A program made the position numbers and the translations under genes. A stretch of 34,217 nucleotides of DNA from Bacteroidota bacterium (GTDB taxonomy: Bacteria; Bacteroidota; Bacteroidia; Palsa-948): assembly GCA_023251625.1 (NCBI GenBank), contig JAHEYK010000012.1, positions 1 to 34,217 on the forward strand, read 5' to 3'. The number at the start of each line of letters is the position of its first letter. The first letter of the stretch is position 1. Shown piece by piece: positions 17,688 to 27,769 of this stretch. The notes under the pieces are model-generated. The model ran no database searches. It saw nothing but the letters and a program-made list of their open reading frames with translations, and was not told the origin of the DNA.

Positions 17688-20600
17688 CTACTGTTTCACA
17701 AATTTTTTCTGACAGGAAATTCCGTTCTCGGAAATTGCTGAGAGGATGTAAACACCTGAGTTTAGGTTAGCGAGATCGATCCAAACATCTTTTTTAAATC
17801 TGCTAGGGAGAAACATAGTTGAGTTGCATGTTCTTCCGGTTATGTCGTACACCTTCATGGTGTAAACTTTACCCTCAAGATTCTCCGGAAATGAAACAAG
17901 TAATTCATTACTGTTGTTTCCGGTATGTATTGTAATTAAATTTTCTGAAGAAAAAAAAGCTGAAACAGGGCCGAAGTAGACAAATGCACCGTTGAAGTCT
18001 ACTTGCTTGAGCCGATAATAGACAGTCGTTCCGGCAGGGGGTTCATTGTCTGTAAACGAATACTGATGATGGACAGATGAATAACCTTCTCCTTTTATCG
18101 TGCCCAGCACTTCCCAATCGCCCGCCCTGTTAGTTTTATTTCGTTCAACGATAAAATAATCGTTATTCATTTCAGCCTCCGTTATCCAAAACAGATCCAC
18201 AGCATTTTTATTTTTCTCGGCGGAAAATTTTAACAATGTTACGGGCAAGGGAACAGAGAGTCCGAGATAACAAGTTACTGGCGTAGATTCTACATATGTT
18301 CCGGCTAAAGCTACTGAATAGGTATTGCAATTACTAACTGCAGTCCCGGTTACTACTGAAGGCGTTGCTCCTGAAAAAGTTTTCGAGTTGTACGAAATAG
18401 CTATCCTTCCTCCTCCTCCCATTCCGGAGCAGTATCCCCCGTCAGTATTTCCATTTCCCCCTACTGCGCTGATAGTTCCTGCTCCTGCCCATATGTTTAC
18501 GCATGCCCAAATAGAACCACCGGAGCCAGCACCTGTTGCCGCTTGGCCACATCCGGCACAATTTGTCCCATTTCCCCCATTAGCAGTTACTGAACCATCT
18601 GCTGTAAAAGTTCCGCCCACTTTCAATTGTAGTGCGCCCCCTCCATTTCCCCCTGCGTACGAAGCGGATCCGCCACCGTTACTCCCCATGTAATTAGGTG
18701 CTGTACTCACTCCGTAAGTTGGGGAACCTCCAACACCTGTATTGGAACCTGTTCGGTATCCGTAGCCACCTCTTCCTCCATAACCACCACCACCACCACC
18801 ACCATTGGTTGCCCAGTCTGTACCAGCGGCTGGGCCGGGAGTTGCACGTGAATAACCGTAGGCGCTTGTATTGATGCTTCCCCCGGCTTGCACATTAAGA
18901 GATCCGGTGGTTAGCAACCACAAGGTTGATGCTTTAATGAGGCCGCCAATGGTGGCGTTATTAAGAACTCGTCCGGTCACAGTTGCTGTGCCGATCGTAT
19001 TTAGTGTAATAATTCCTGTCGAGGCCATCGTCATATCGTTCGTCACCGTGTAAGTTGTTAATGCCGTGGTTGTCAAGACGCCATTTATGGCGGCATTGTG
19101 GCTGACACCAATCGCTGCCACCTTAGTCATTATTACCCCACCGCCTGTTGAAGGGGCGTTGATGTTAAAATCATTTCCTACAGTTAAAGTGGTAGACGTT
19201 GGCCAGGTAAATGTTCCCGTATTCGCAATTGTAAAATCATGCGCAACCGCGACAGTTGTTGTTCCGCCCACAGTTTGCTGACTTGTCATGGTGCCGCTTA
19301 CGGTTGCATCATGATCCACGGTTAGCGCAGCAGTGGTGACCGAAGTTGTCATCACTCCGGATAACGTAAGGTCGTTGATGACATGGAACGTAGCGAGCGA
19401 AGTAGTTGTTTGAATCCCGCTCATGACATAATTACGATTAACGGTAAGAGAAGTTAAAGTGGGCCAAACCATTCCTGTTGGACCCATACTTTCTGTATGA
19501 TTGCAACAAGTGGTTGCGGCCATATAGTAATCATTGCTTACCACTAGGGTGGTGGTAGTGCTTCCATAAATTCTGCAGGTAGTCGCTACGTTTAGGTTTG
19601 TAATTACAGTTGTCTGAGCTCCTGTCATTTTGAGCATGGAATAACTTGCAACATAAACGGTATCAAAGGTGATGGCAACAGTCATGTCCAAAGGTGTTTC
19701 CGCTTCGTACCCGTTTGCTGCTGCGGGATTGATAATGTGAAGGCGTCCATTTACCCCCGGAGGTTTTTCGTAAACTGTTCCGGCTCCACCGAAATTACTT
19801 CTGGTGTTTCCATACGAGCCTCCATAAGCGGTAATGATTCCTGTTCCTGTTTTAGTTGTGTAGTAGTAAGCTATTCTGCCGCCTCCGCCTCCGCCGGAAG
19901 AATATCCGCCAAAACTTTTGCCGTCTCCTCCGTTTGCTGTAATAGAATAGGTCCCTGCTAAAGTTCCTACATTCAGCCATATTGATCCACCAGATCCAGC
20001 GCCTCCAGGATTTCCACAAAGGCCGCAGCCATCACCGCCAACAGCACCATTTGCAGAGATGAGGCTGCCATTCGCCAGAGTTAATGTTCCGGATACACTT
20101 ATATATATTGCTCCTCCTCCGGCTCCACCGTCTCCCATTGCATCGGCAGACGAACCTCCCCCGCTTCCCAAAGAAGCCGGCTGTGAAATAGAACCATAAT
20201 CCACTACACCTCCTACTCCTTCCGAATTATTTAGATTAGCATTTCCTCCAAAACCTCCATAGCCGCCTCCGCCACTTCCTTTGGTATTCGCTGCAGGACC
20301 AATAGGTCCACCTTTGTTTGTTCCGGCATCCATTGCGCTGCCATAAGCATCAGCAGTTATCTTGGCACCGGTTGCAACGGTACAATCTCCTGAACCCAAT
20401 ATTAGTTTCATGTAGGTACCCAAAAGAGTTCCGGGCGATGTAAGTGAAACGTTTCGGTTCACTGTGATGGTTGCAGTTTGAGTGGATGCTGCTGAACTTA
20501 CTGTCATGGCTCCTGAAACAGTGAGGTCACGGGTAACAGTTATAGCAGTGACTGAATACGTATTCATCGTTCCGGCCTCAATAAGATCATTGGCTACGGT

Positions 20601-22181
20601 GAGAGAATTTAATTTGGTCATGGTAAGTGTAGCGCCTGAGTTTATATTCATGTCTCCCACTCCGGCATTTCCAACATTCAAAGTGGTAGAGGCAGGCCAG
20701 GTAAAAATGCCACCGCTGTTGATCGTAAAATGACGGGTGATGGAACTTGTAGTGCTTCCAACAGTTGCGCCTACCAAAGAGCCTGTGCCCGTTATCAAAA
20801 GATCCCTGCCAACAGTTAGTGCTGCTGTTGCAGAAGAGGTGGTCATATCGCCGGATACATTTAAATCGTTCGAGACCGTGAACCCGGCTAGAGCAACTGT
20901 GGTTTGAGTTCCGCTCAAAGTATAATCATGACTAACGGTTAAAGAAGATAACGTGGTGCATGTCATCGTGCCGCTCATGGTGAAATCGTTACTCACGGTG
21001 AGCGAGGTCAATAAAGGCCAGGTCATTCCGGCAAAATTTCCGGAAGTGGTGCTGCTCATGATGTAATTATTTCCCACCGTTAAAGAAGTGGTGGTTCCAT
21101 AGATTTCAGTATTTGCAGTAACATTGAGATTTGTAATGACCGAAGTTTGGGCACCGGTCATTTTTATGGTTGTATGTGTAGCTACATAAACAGTATCGAA
21201 AGTTACGGCTGGAGTAACATCAAACGGTGTTTCTGCGCAGTTGGTTCCAGCACCGTTAATAATGTGAAGTCTTCCGTTAGAAGCAGATGGTTTTTCATAA
21301 ATTGTTCCTGCTCCGCCATATCCGGCCACAACAGTACTTCCCGATCCTCCGATTGCGGATGTGCTTCCTGAATAAGTTTTTGTTGTATATGTGAAGGATA
21401 TTCTGCCACCACCACCACCACCTGGGGTGTAACCACCGCAGTTGCCGCTGCCATTTCCACCGTTTGCAGTAATGGATCCTGCCCCTGACATTGTTCCGGC
21501 AATTATCCAGATGGATCCGCCCGATCCGCCACCACCACCGCCTGTACTGCAGGTGCCGACTGTTCCGTTCGCTGTAATATTACCACTCACATTCAACGTA
21601 CCGCCTGTAACATCTAATTTAATGGCTCCGCCACCAGCCCCACCATTTCCTCCCATGTAACTTCCTCCACCGCTGCCAATATCGATTGGAGAAGTGATAG
21701 AACCGTAGTTCGTAATTCCTCCGGCACCACCGCTGCTTGAACCGCTTCCGCCAAACCCACCATAGCCTCCGCCTCCTGATGCGTATCCGCTACCGGGAGG
21801 CAATCCTTTGCTGGTGCCTGCATCCTTTGCGCTCCCTTTACCGTCCAGATTTATTGTACCTCCTACCTGCACGTCCAGCGTTCCGGTTACCGTTAAAACA
21901 AAATAACCTGAGGTCATTAATATGCCTCCGCTTTGAATAGTGAGATTCGCACATGCCGCGTTTGCTGAAATAGTAACTGTATGGCCAGCGCAAATAGTTA
22001 CGTTATCTCCTGCTATGGGAGCCAATGCAACTAGCGCGCCACCACAACTGGCATTTGACCAGGTTACAGTAGTGCTCGTCCAAACCCCACTGGCCTTTGT
22101 CCAAAAGTTCCCGGCTTTCGCTCTATAGCCAGAGAAGATCAAAAGACAGCTTAAAAGAAATATAGAACTCCTGTTTTGCAT
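17688..22181 (-). CDS. Giant T9SS-secreted, Gly-rich, internally repetitive surface / adhesin-like protein (1497 aa)
   Basis: Signal peptide MQNRSSIFLLSCLLIFSGYRAKA; three Gly-rich blocks; many 'LTVSNDLTMSGTMTT' repeats; C-terminus LNSGVYILSAISENGISCQKKFVKQ. Confidence 0.88.
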   Translation of the reverse strand: MQNRSSIFLLSCLLIFSGYRAKAGNFWTKASGVWTSTTVTWSNASCGGALVALAPIAGDNVTICAGHTVTISANAACANLTIQSGGILMTSGYFVLTVTGTLDVQVGGTINLDGKGSAKDAGTSKGLPPGSGYASGGGGYGGFGGSGSSSGGAGGITNYGSITSPIDIGSGGGSYMGGNGGAGGGAIKLDVTGGTLNVSGNITANGTVGTCSTGGGGGGSGGSIWIIAGTMSGAGSITANGGNGSGNCGGYTPGGGGGGRISFTYTTKTYSGSTSAIGGSGSTVVAGYGGAGTIYEKPSASNGRLHIINGAGTNCAETPFDVTPAVTFDTVYVATHTTIKMTGAQTSVITNLNVTANTEIYGTTTSLTVGNNYIMSSTTSGNFAGMTWPLLTSLTVSNDFTMSGTMTCTTLSSLTVSHDYTLSGTQTTVALAGFTVSNDLNVSGDMTTSSATAALTVGRDLLITGTGSLVGATVGSTTSSITRHFTINSGGIFTWPASTTLNVGNAGVGDMNINSGATLTMTKLNSLTVANDLIEAGTMNTYSVTAITVTRDLTVSGAMTVSSAASTQTATITVNRNVSLTSPGTLLGTYMKLILGSGDCTVATGAKITADAYGSAMDAGTNKGGPIGPAANTKGSGGGGYGGFGGNANLNNSEGVGGVVDYGSISQPASLGSGGGSSADAMGDGGAGGGAIYISVSGTLTLANGSLISANGAVGGDGCGLCGNPGGAGSGGSIWLNVGTLAGTYSITANGGDGKSFGGYSSGGGGGGRIAYYYTTKTGTGIITAYGGSYGNTRSNFGGAGTVYEKPPGVNGRLHIINPAAANGYEAETPLDMTVAITFDTVYVASYSMLKMTGAQTTVITNLNVATTCRIYGSTTTTLVVSNDYYMAATTCCNHTESMGPTGMVWPTLTSLTVNRNYVMSGIQTTTSLATFHVINDLTLSGVMTTSVTTAALTVDHDATVSGTMTSQQTVGGTTTVAVAHDFTIANTGTFTWPTSTTLTVGNDFNINAPSTGGGVIMTKVAAIGVSHNAAINGVLTTTALTTYTVTNDMTMASTGIITLNTIGTATVTGRVLNNATIGGLIKASTLWLLTTGSLNVQAGGSINTSAYGYSRATPGPAAGTDWATNGGGGGGGYGGRGGYGYRTGSNTGVGGSPTYGVSTAPNYMGSNGGGSASYAGGNGGGALQLKVGGTFTADGSVTANGGNGTNCAGCGQAATGAGSGGSIWACVNIWAGAGTISAVGGNGNTDGGYCSGMGGGGRIAISYNSKTFSGATPSVVTGTAVSNCNTYSVALAGTYVESTPVTCYLGLSVPLPVTLLKFSAEKNKNAVDLFWITEAEMNNDYFIVERNKTNRAGDWEVLGTIKGEGYSSVHHQYSFTDNEPPAGTTVYYRLKQVDFNGAFVYFGPVSAFFSSENLITIHTGNNSNELLVSFPENLEGKVYTMKVYDITGRTCNSTMFLPSRFKKDVWIDLANLNSGVYILSAISENGISCQKKFVKQ

Positions 22182-22453
22182 TATTTGAGAGAAGTGATAC
22201 GTTGGTTTCCTTATAACATTTGTAAAATTGTACGTAATAAATCAAAAATAGTTACGCGTAATGCATGATTTCTCCTGATTTTGCAGACCTGATTACCCAA
22301 ATGTAGGTGTAAGAAGATGAATATTCTAAGCGTAGGATATACTTGTTTTGACCAAGTATTTGAATCCCCGATGACAAAAATATTGTAATCTAGCAGGAAA
22401 TGCTGGATAGCAAGTTCTTCATTATTGGAATAACGATTTGATTCCCAATATTG

Positions 22454-22474
22454 AATATTCCTGAAAGGAATATT
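22454..22474. repeat. Inverted repeat AATATTCC-TGAAA-GGAATATT
   Basis: Perfect 8-bp stem with 5-nt loop in the intergenic region downstream of the mqnD stop. Confidence 0.6.
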
Positions 22475-22497
22475 TGATAAAGAAATAGGAATAAAGT

Positions 22498-23307
22498 TCA
22501 GCGTTTGAATTTGGCAATTGTCTGCAACAATACTTCAACTGCTTTCCTGCCTTTTGACCCAAGTGAAAGAGAGAACTTGTTCACATAAAGAGCGATGTGC
22601 TGCTTGATGACCGCATCGTCCATTTCCTGTGCGTGTTTTTTTATGAATACTTTGCTAGCACCCGGATTTTTAAAAGCAAACTCCACACTTTTTCGAATAA
22701 CATGCTCAGCCTTTTTTTGAATTTCTATGGGTAAAGATCTTTTGATGGCAATGCCACCCAAAGGAATGGGCGATTTAGTTTTCTTTTCCCACCAATCTCC
22801 AAGGTCGATTACTTTTTTCAAGCCCTTTTGTTCGTAGGTGAAACGACTTTCGTGAATAATAACGCCTAGGTCAAATTTTCCTTTTAGTACTTCATCTTCA
22901 ATTTCCGAAAAAAGAACTTCTGTTTTATTTTTCAAATGCGGATAGGCAAGTGAAAGCAGAAGATTAGCTGTTGTGTTTTTCCCCGGGATCGCAATTCGAA
23001 GAGATGTGTCTTTTAACCTTGAAACATTGAACGATGAACCTGAAACTAAAAGAGGGCCTACCCCAAATCCGATGGCTGCCCCGGAATCAAGAAGAGAATA
23101 TTTTTTTTGCACATGGGCAAAGGTGAAAAAACTCAGTTTGCTTATATTGAGTTTTGTTTTGAAAGCCTTTTTATTGAGCGCTTCCACGTCTTCGATCACA
23201 GGTTGAAAAATTAAACCTTCTGTATCGATCTTCCCATGAAGCATTGCGTCAAAGATGAAGCAATCATTCGGGCAGGGAGAAAAGCCGAGTGTAAGCACAT
23301 GTTTCAT
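22498..23307 (-). CDS. mqnD: 1,4-dihydroxy-6-naphthoate synthase (futalosine menaquinone pathway)
   Basis: LGFSPCPNDCFIFDAMLHGKID, DVEALNKKAF, SAAIGFGVGPLLVS-type segment, PIPLGGIAIKR. Confidence 0.88.
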   Translation of the reverse strand: MKHVLTLGFSPCPNDCFIFDAMLHGKIDTEGLIFQPVIEDVEALNKKAFKTKLNISKLSFFTFAHVQKKYSLLDSGAAIGFGVGPLLVSGSSFNVSRLKDTSLRIAIPGKNTTANLLLSLAYPHLKNKTEVLFSEIEDEVLKGKFDLGVIIHESRFTYEQKGLKKVIDLGDWWEKKTKSPIPLGGIAIKRSLPIEIQKKAEHVIRKSVEFAFKNPGASKVFIKKHAQEMDDAVIKQHIALYVNKFSLSLGSKGRKAVEVLLQTIAKFKR

Positions 23308-23723
23308 AATCCTTCAAAAACTTCTACTTTTTTCTTCCAAGATGGAGGAATTGAAATGGTTGTCTGATTCTTGTAATCAAAACAAACCTGAACGGAACTT
23401 CCGGTGGCAAGCTCAGTTTCTTTTCCGTCTTTTTCTTTCACAAGGGAGTAGGTGAGCTCAAAACTTTTGTTTCCCAGATGCATGCATTTCGTATATACAA
23501 ATAGTTTGTCCTTAAAATAAACGGGAGCTTTATAATCAACAGTGATCTTTGCGAGGATAATGCCCTGCTCGGACCAGTTCACTTCTTCATGTACTACATC
23601 GTCAAAATATTTTACGCGCGCCAGCTCAAAATAGGTAATGTGGTTCGCGTTATTGACGTGATTGAGTGCATCAATATCCTTGAAGCGGATCTGGATGGGA
23701 GTTTTATGTTTGAACCCATTCAT
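23304..23723 (-). CDS. Acyl-CoA thioesterase, hotdog fold (4-hydroxybenzoyl-CoA thioesterase-like)
   Basis: IQIRFKDIDALNHVNNANHITYFELARVKYFDD motif; 4-nt overlap with mqnD. Confidence 0.87.
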   Translation of the reverse strand: MNGFKHKTPIQIRFKDIDALNHVNNANHITYFELARVKYFDDVVHEEVNWSEQGIILAKITVDYKAPVYFKDKLFVYTKCMHLGNKSFELTYSLVKEKDGKETELATGSSVQVCFDYKNQTTISIPPSWKKKVEVFEGL

Positions 23724-23725
23724 CG

Positions 23726-25654
23726 CTATGAAATTGTTCTGTCAAGTTCTTCGTAAGTGGAATTCTGGCTCTTGTATTCCGGAACTATCTCTTTCATCTT
23801 TTTTACAATAGATGTGCTGTCTTGTTGTTTCAGCAGGGAGATCAACGAATCGATGGTCCGTGACACCTCGGCATATTCATATTCTCTCACTTTCCGGATC
23901 ATGATCTGTGAGTTGTGAGTGGGTAAAACATTTTCTTTAAAGGCCAGAAGTTCTTCAAAAAGTTTTTCTCCAGGCCTCAGCCCGGTATAAACGATCTGGA
24001 TATCTTTTCCGGGAGTGAGCCCGGCCAGGCGTATCATTTTTTGAGCGAGATCAGCTATTTTAACAGGTTTGCCCATGTCAAAGACAAATATTTCGCCTCC
24101 TTTTCCCATCGCACAGGCTTCTAGCACCAGCTGACACGCTTCAGGGATGGTCATGAAGAACCGGGTGATATCAGGGTGTGTTACGGTGACAGGCCCACCT
24201 TTTTCTATCTGTTGCCTGAAGAGTTGGATGGCAGAGCCATTAGATCCCAGTACATTTCCAAACCGGGTGGTAATGAATTTTGTTGCGGATATTTTATTGA
24301 AAGCCTGAACGTAGATCTCGGCAATTCTTTTGGAGGCACCCATTACGTTGGATGGGTTCACTGCCTTATCTGTCGATACCATTACAAATTTTTCTATCCC
24401 GTATTTTGAAGCAAGATCTGCCATCACCTTTGTGCCAAGTACATTGGTATGGATGGCTTCGAGCGGAAATTTTTCCATCATGGGCACATGCTTATAGGCG
24501 GCCGCATGATACACTACCTGCGGGGCATATTGCCTGAATATATTTTCCATGTTCTCCGTATTCCGTACATCGGCAATAATGACCTCAAACGACCGCAGAA
24601 AAAAGGTATTCTTTAATTCTACTTCCATTTGATACAAAGGAGATTCAGCCGTATCAGCAAGAATTATTTTTTTAGGATTGAATCTGGCAAGCTGCCTTAC
24701 GATCTCACTGCCGATAGATCCGGCCGCGCCGGTTACCAATATGGTCTTGTCGATGGTTTGGGCTTTAATATTATCCTGGTCAAGCTCGATAATGCTGCGT
24801 TCCAACAGGTCTTCGATCCGGACCTTTTTTATCTGTTTGAAGCTAAGTTCTCCGTTTATCCAGCTGCGGACAGGAGGCACGTTCAGTATCTTTGTATTGT
24901 ATTTCAAGCACGCCTCAACAATTTCCTCTTTACGTTTGGTATTCATGTTTTGAATAGAAATTATCAGGCTGGAAGCACGGTTTTCTTTTAACAATTCTTC
25001 GAGCTTATGAGGACCTGAAATGCTTACACCCTCTAATGTCATTCCCCATTTTTTTTCATCATCGTCAATGAACGCAAGTACCTTATAGTTCATTCCTGCA
25101 TCGCGGTCGAGGGTTCTTTTAGTAATGATGCCCGATTCTCCGGCTCCGAAAATAATTACATTGGTTTTTGAACTGCTCGTTTTTTTGAACTCCATATAGA
25201 TGGCTTTGAACATAAGCCTCAAGCCGATGATGAGGAATGTGGTGCATAGGTATTCTATCACTATGATAGAATAGGGTACCACATAATGTTTCAGGATAAA
25301 ATAATAAGAGACAATATTGAAGAGGGCGAAGAAAATACTTACCAATGAAGTCACAATGAAGATCCGTTGTGCATCTTCTGAACTGGTATATCGTATCATC
25401 CCCATATAGGTCTTTGACAATAGGAAGCTCAGTGCCCGGACACCGATCACGTAGGGGAATACAAAAAGAAATGTATGAATCTCAGTTTGAGGGATCGCTG
25501 CAAAATTGAAGCGAAGCATGTAGGCAACGATCAGTGAAAAAAGGCATATCAGAAGGTCGACCAGAAAAATGATCCATCTTGGTGCAGAAAGTCCGAATAA
25601 AAACATGGGTTTAAAAATTTCACGCAAATATATAACAAAAAGCATTTTTTTCAT
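23726..25654 (-). CDS. Membrane nucleoside-diphosphate-sugar epimerase/dehydratase (FlaA1/CapD/WbpM-type)
   Basis: N-terminal TM helices; FGAGESGIITKRTL; ILVTGAAGSIGSEIVRQL; AAYKHVPMMEKFPLEAIHTNV; STDKAVNPSNVMGASKRIAE; FGNVLGSNGSAI. Confidence 0.93.
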   Translation of the reverse strand: MKKMLFVIYLREIFKPMFLFGLSAPRWIIFLVDLLICLFSLIVAYMLRFNFAAIPQTEIHTFLFVFPYVIGVRALSFLLSKTYMGMIRYTSSEDAQRIFIVTSLVSIFFALFNIVSYYFILKHYVVPYSIIVIEYLCTTFLIIGLRLMFKAIYMEFKKTSSSKTNVIIFGAGESGIITKRTLDRDAGMNYKVLAFIDDDEKKWGMTLEGVSISGPHKLEELLKENRASSLIISIQNMNTKRKEEIVEACLKYNTKILNVPPVRSWINGELSFKQIKKVRIEDLLERSIIELDQDNIKAQTIDKTILVTGAAGSIGSEIVRQLARFNPKKIILADTAESPLYQMEVELKNTFFLRSFEVIIADVRNTENMENIFRQYAPQVVYHAAAYKHVPMMEKFPLEAIHTNVLGTKVMADLASKYGIEKFVMVSTDKAVNPSNVMGASKRIAEIYVQAFNKISATKFITTRFGNVLGSNGSAIQLFRQQIEKGGPVTVTHPDITRFFMTIPEACQLVLEACAMGKGGEIFVFDMGKPVKIADLAQKMIRLAGLTPGKDIQIVYTGLRPGEKLFEELLAFKENVLPTHNSQIMIRKVREYEYAEVSRTIDSLISLLKQQDSTSIVKKMKEIVPEYKSQNSTYEELDRTIS

Positions 25655-25670
25655 GATTTGTTTTATACTA

Positions 25671-25678
25671 TATCTTTG
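25671..25678 (+). promoter_or_regulatory. Bacteroidota -7 element TATCTTTG upstream of the epimerase gene
   Basis: Matches TAnnTTTG, 14 nt before ATG 25693; no clear -33 match. Confidence 0.45.
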
Positions 25679-25692
25679 CCCAAAATCTCAAA

Positions 25693-26688
25693 ATGCCTGT
25701 TTCTTTAGTTACCGGAGGTGCCGGATTTATTGGAGCTCATGTGGTGAACGAACTGGTTAAGTCCGGCCATAGAGTAATTGTGCTTGATGACCTGAGTGGA
25801 GGCTTCCGCGAAAATGTAAACTCCAAAGCGTTGCTGATAGAGGGTTCTGTGACAGACCATTTACTGGTTCAAAAACTTTTTTCTGAACATAAATTTGATT
25901 ACGTATATCACCTGGCTGCTTATGCCGCGGAGGGCTTGAGTCATTTTATTCGGAGATATAACTATACAACAAATCTGATTGGGAGTGTTAATCTTATTAA
26001 TGAATCTATTCTTCATAAAGTAAAGTGTTTTGTTTTTACCTCTTCCATTGCCGTGTATGGGAACATTAAACCTCCTATGCGAGAAGACATGACCCCTCAG
26101 CCGGAAGATCCCTATGGCATTGCAAAACTTGCTGTGGAACAAGATCTGCGCTCGGCACATGAGATGTTTGGCTTGAACTACATTATTTTCCGTCCGCATA
26201 ATGTGTTCGGCGAGTTTCAGAACATTGGCGACCGTTACAGAAATGTAGTGGGTATTTTTATGAACCAGCTGATGCAGAACAAGCCGCTCACTGTTTTTGG
26301 TGATGGAACACAAACCCGCGCATTCAGTTATATCGGAGATATGGCTCCCGTTATTGCCAATTCAGTGAATGTAAAAGAATCCTATAATGAAGTATTTAAC
26401 ATTGGGGCCGATAAAGAGTATTCTGTGAATGAACTTGCTCAAACCACGATGCAAGCACTCGGCATGAAAGGAGAGCTCAAATACCTGCCCGCACGCAATG
26501 AAGTGATGCATGCTTTTTCAGACCACAGTAAAGAGAAAAAAATATTTAAAACAAATTCACCCACTTCCCTGTTGGATGGATTGAAGAAAATGGGCGATTG
26601 GGCAAAAAGTGCCGGGATACGAAAGACAAAACGATTTGAAGCGATAGAGATCACAGAGAAGCTCCCTGCTATCTGGCTCGAAGATTAA
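25693..26688 (+). CDS. NAD-dependent epimerase/dehydratase (GalE-like)
   Basis: SLVTGGAGFIGAHVVNELVKSGHRVIVLDDLSGG, VFTSSIAVYGN, DPYGIAKLAVE, FRPHNVFGEFQN. Confidence 0.92.
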   Translation: MPVSLVTGGAGFIGAHVVNELVKSGHRVIVLDDLSGGFRENVNSKALLIEGSVTDHLLVQKLFSEHKFDYVYHLAAYAAEGLSHFIRRYNYTTNLIGSVNLINESILHKVKCFVFTSSIAVYGNIKPPMREDMTPQPEDPYGIAKLAVEQDLRSAHEMFGLNYIIFRPHNVFGEFQNIGDRYRNVVGIFMNQLMQNKPLTVFGDGTQTRAFSYIGDMAPVIANSVNVKESYNEVFNIGADKEYSVNELAQTTMQALGMKGELKYLPARNEVMHAFSDHSKEKKIFKTNSPTSLLDGLKKMGDWAKSAGIRKTKRFEAIEITEKLPAIWLED

Positions 26689-26690
26689 CC

Positions 26691-27769
26691 ATGCCCAAAA
26701 TTCTTTTTATTGCCGCCCACCGGCCAGACAGATCGCCCAGCCAGCGATTCCGGTTTGAATAATATTTTTCTTATTTGAAGCAACACGGCTTTACCTACGA
26801 ATTTTCTTATCTAATATCTGAGAGTGACGACAAGATCTTTTACCAGCCCGGGAATTTTCACACCAAAGTCTATATTTTTCTTAAATCATTATGGAAAAGA
26901 TGGCGCGATGTAATGAGGGCGGCAGAGTATGACATTATTTTTGTTCAGAGAGAAGCATTTATGACCGGATCCACTTTTTTTGAACGGCACTTCAGTAAGA
27001 GGTCTAAACTCGTTTTCGATTTTGACGATGCCATCTGGCACCTGGATGTTTCAGATGTAAATAAAAATTCGGCTGGCTTAAAAATCCGGGTAAAACCGCC
27101 AAGATCATTTCGATGTCAGACCTGGTGATTGCCGGCAATCAATATTTGGCCGATTATGCTAAACATCATAATGATCATGTGGTGATCATACCTACTACGA
27201 TCGATACAGATGAGTATGTGAATCCAAACAAAACAAAAACACATGATACGATCTGTATTGGCTGGAGCGGAAGCATCACTACCATTAAACATTTTGAATA
27301 CGCTTTGCCTTTTTTGAAAATATTGAAAAAGAAATATGGTGAGAAAATTTCCATTCAGGTGATCGGGGACGATTCATATTCTAACCCCGAGCTAGGTATC
27401 AAAGGATCTGCATGGAATAAAAAAAGTGAGATTCAGGAGTTATCTTCGTTCGATATAGGTATTATGCCTTTACCTGATGATGAATGGGCAAAAGGAAAAT
27501 GTGGATTGAAAGGTCTGCAATACATGGCGCTTGAAATTCCAATGATCATGTCGCCCGTGGGAGTGAATTCTGAAATAATATCGGATGGCATGAATGGTTT
27601 TCTTGCGAACAACGAAACTGAATGGGTCGACAAAATATCAAAACTGATAGAGGATATTGAATTGAGAAAAAAAATAGGAATGGAAGCAAGAAGAACTGTT
27701 GTAGAAAAATTTTCCGTCAAAGCTCAGCAGGAAAAGTATCTGGTATGTCTGAAAGGCCTACTTCGCTGA
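26691..27769 (+). pseudogene. Group 1 glycosyltransferase with an in-frame TAA and a downstream frameshift
   Basis: MPKILFIAAHRPDRSPSQRFRFE[TAA]YFSYLKQHGFTYEFSY...VFDFDDAIWHLDVSD...; frame changes near A5 at 27080-27084 and resumes ...ISMSDLVIAGNQYLADYAKHHNDHVVIIPTTIDTDEY... Confidence 0.82.

Noticed and set aside
18325-18693. Plus-strand Pro-rich ORF (PPPPPIPEQYPP...)
   Set aside because: Antisense of Gly codons in the 1497-aa protein; the same applies to ORFs at 19066, 20482 and 21442.
18784-18806. CCA trinucleotide run as a phase-variation tract
   Set aside because: Unit of 3 does not change frame; it only alters poly-Gly length.
26760-26762. In-frame TAA as possible recoding
   Set aside because: No supporting recoding signal; a second frameshift downstream makes decay or error more likely.
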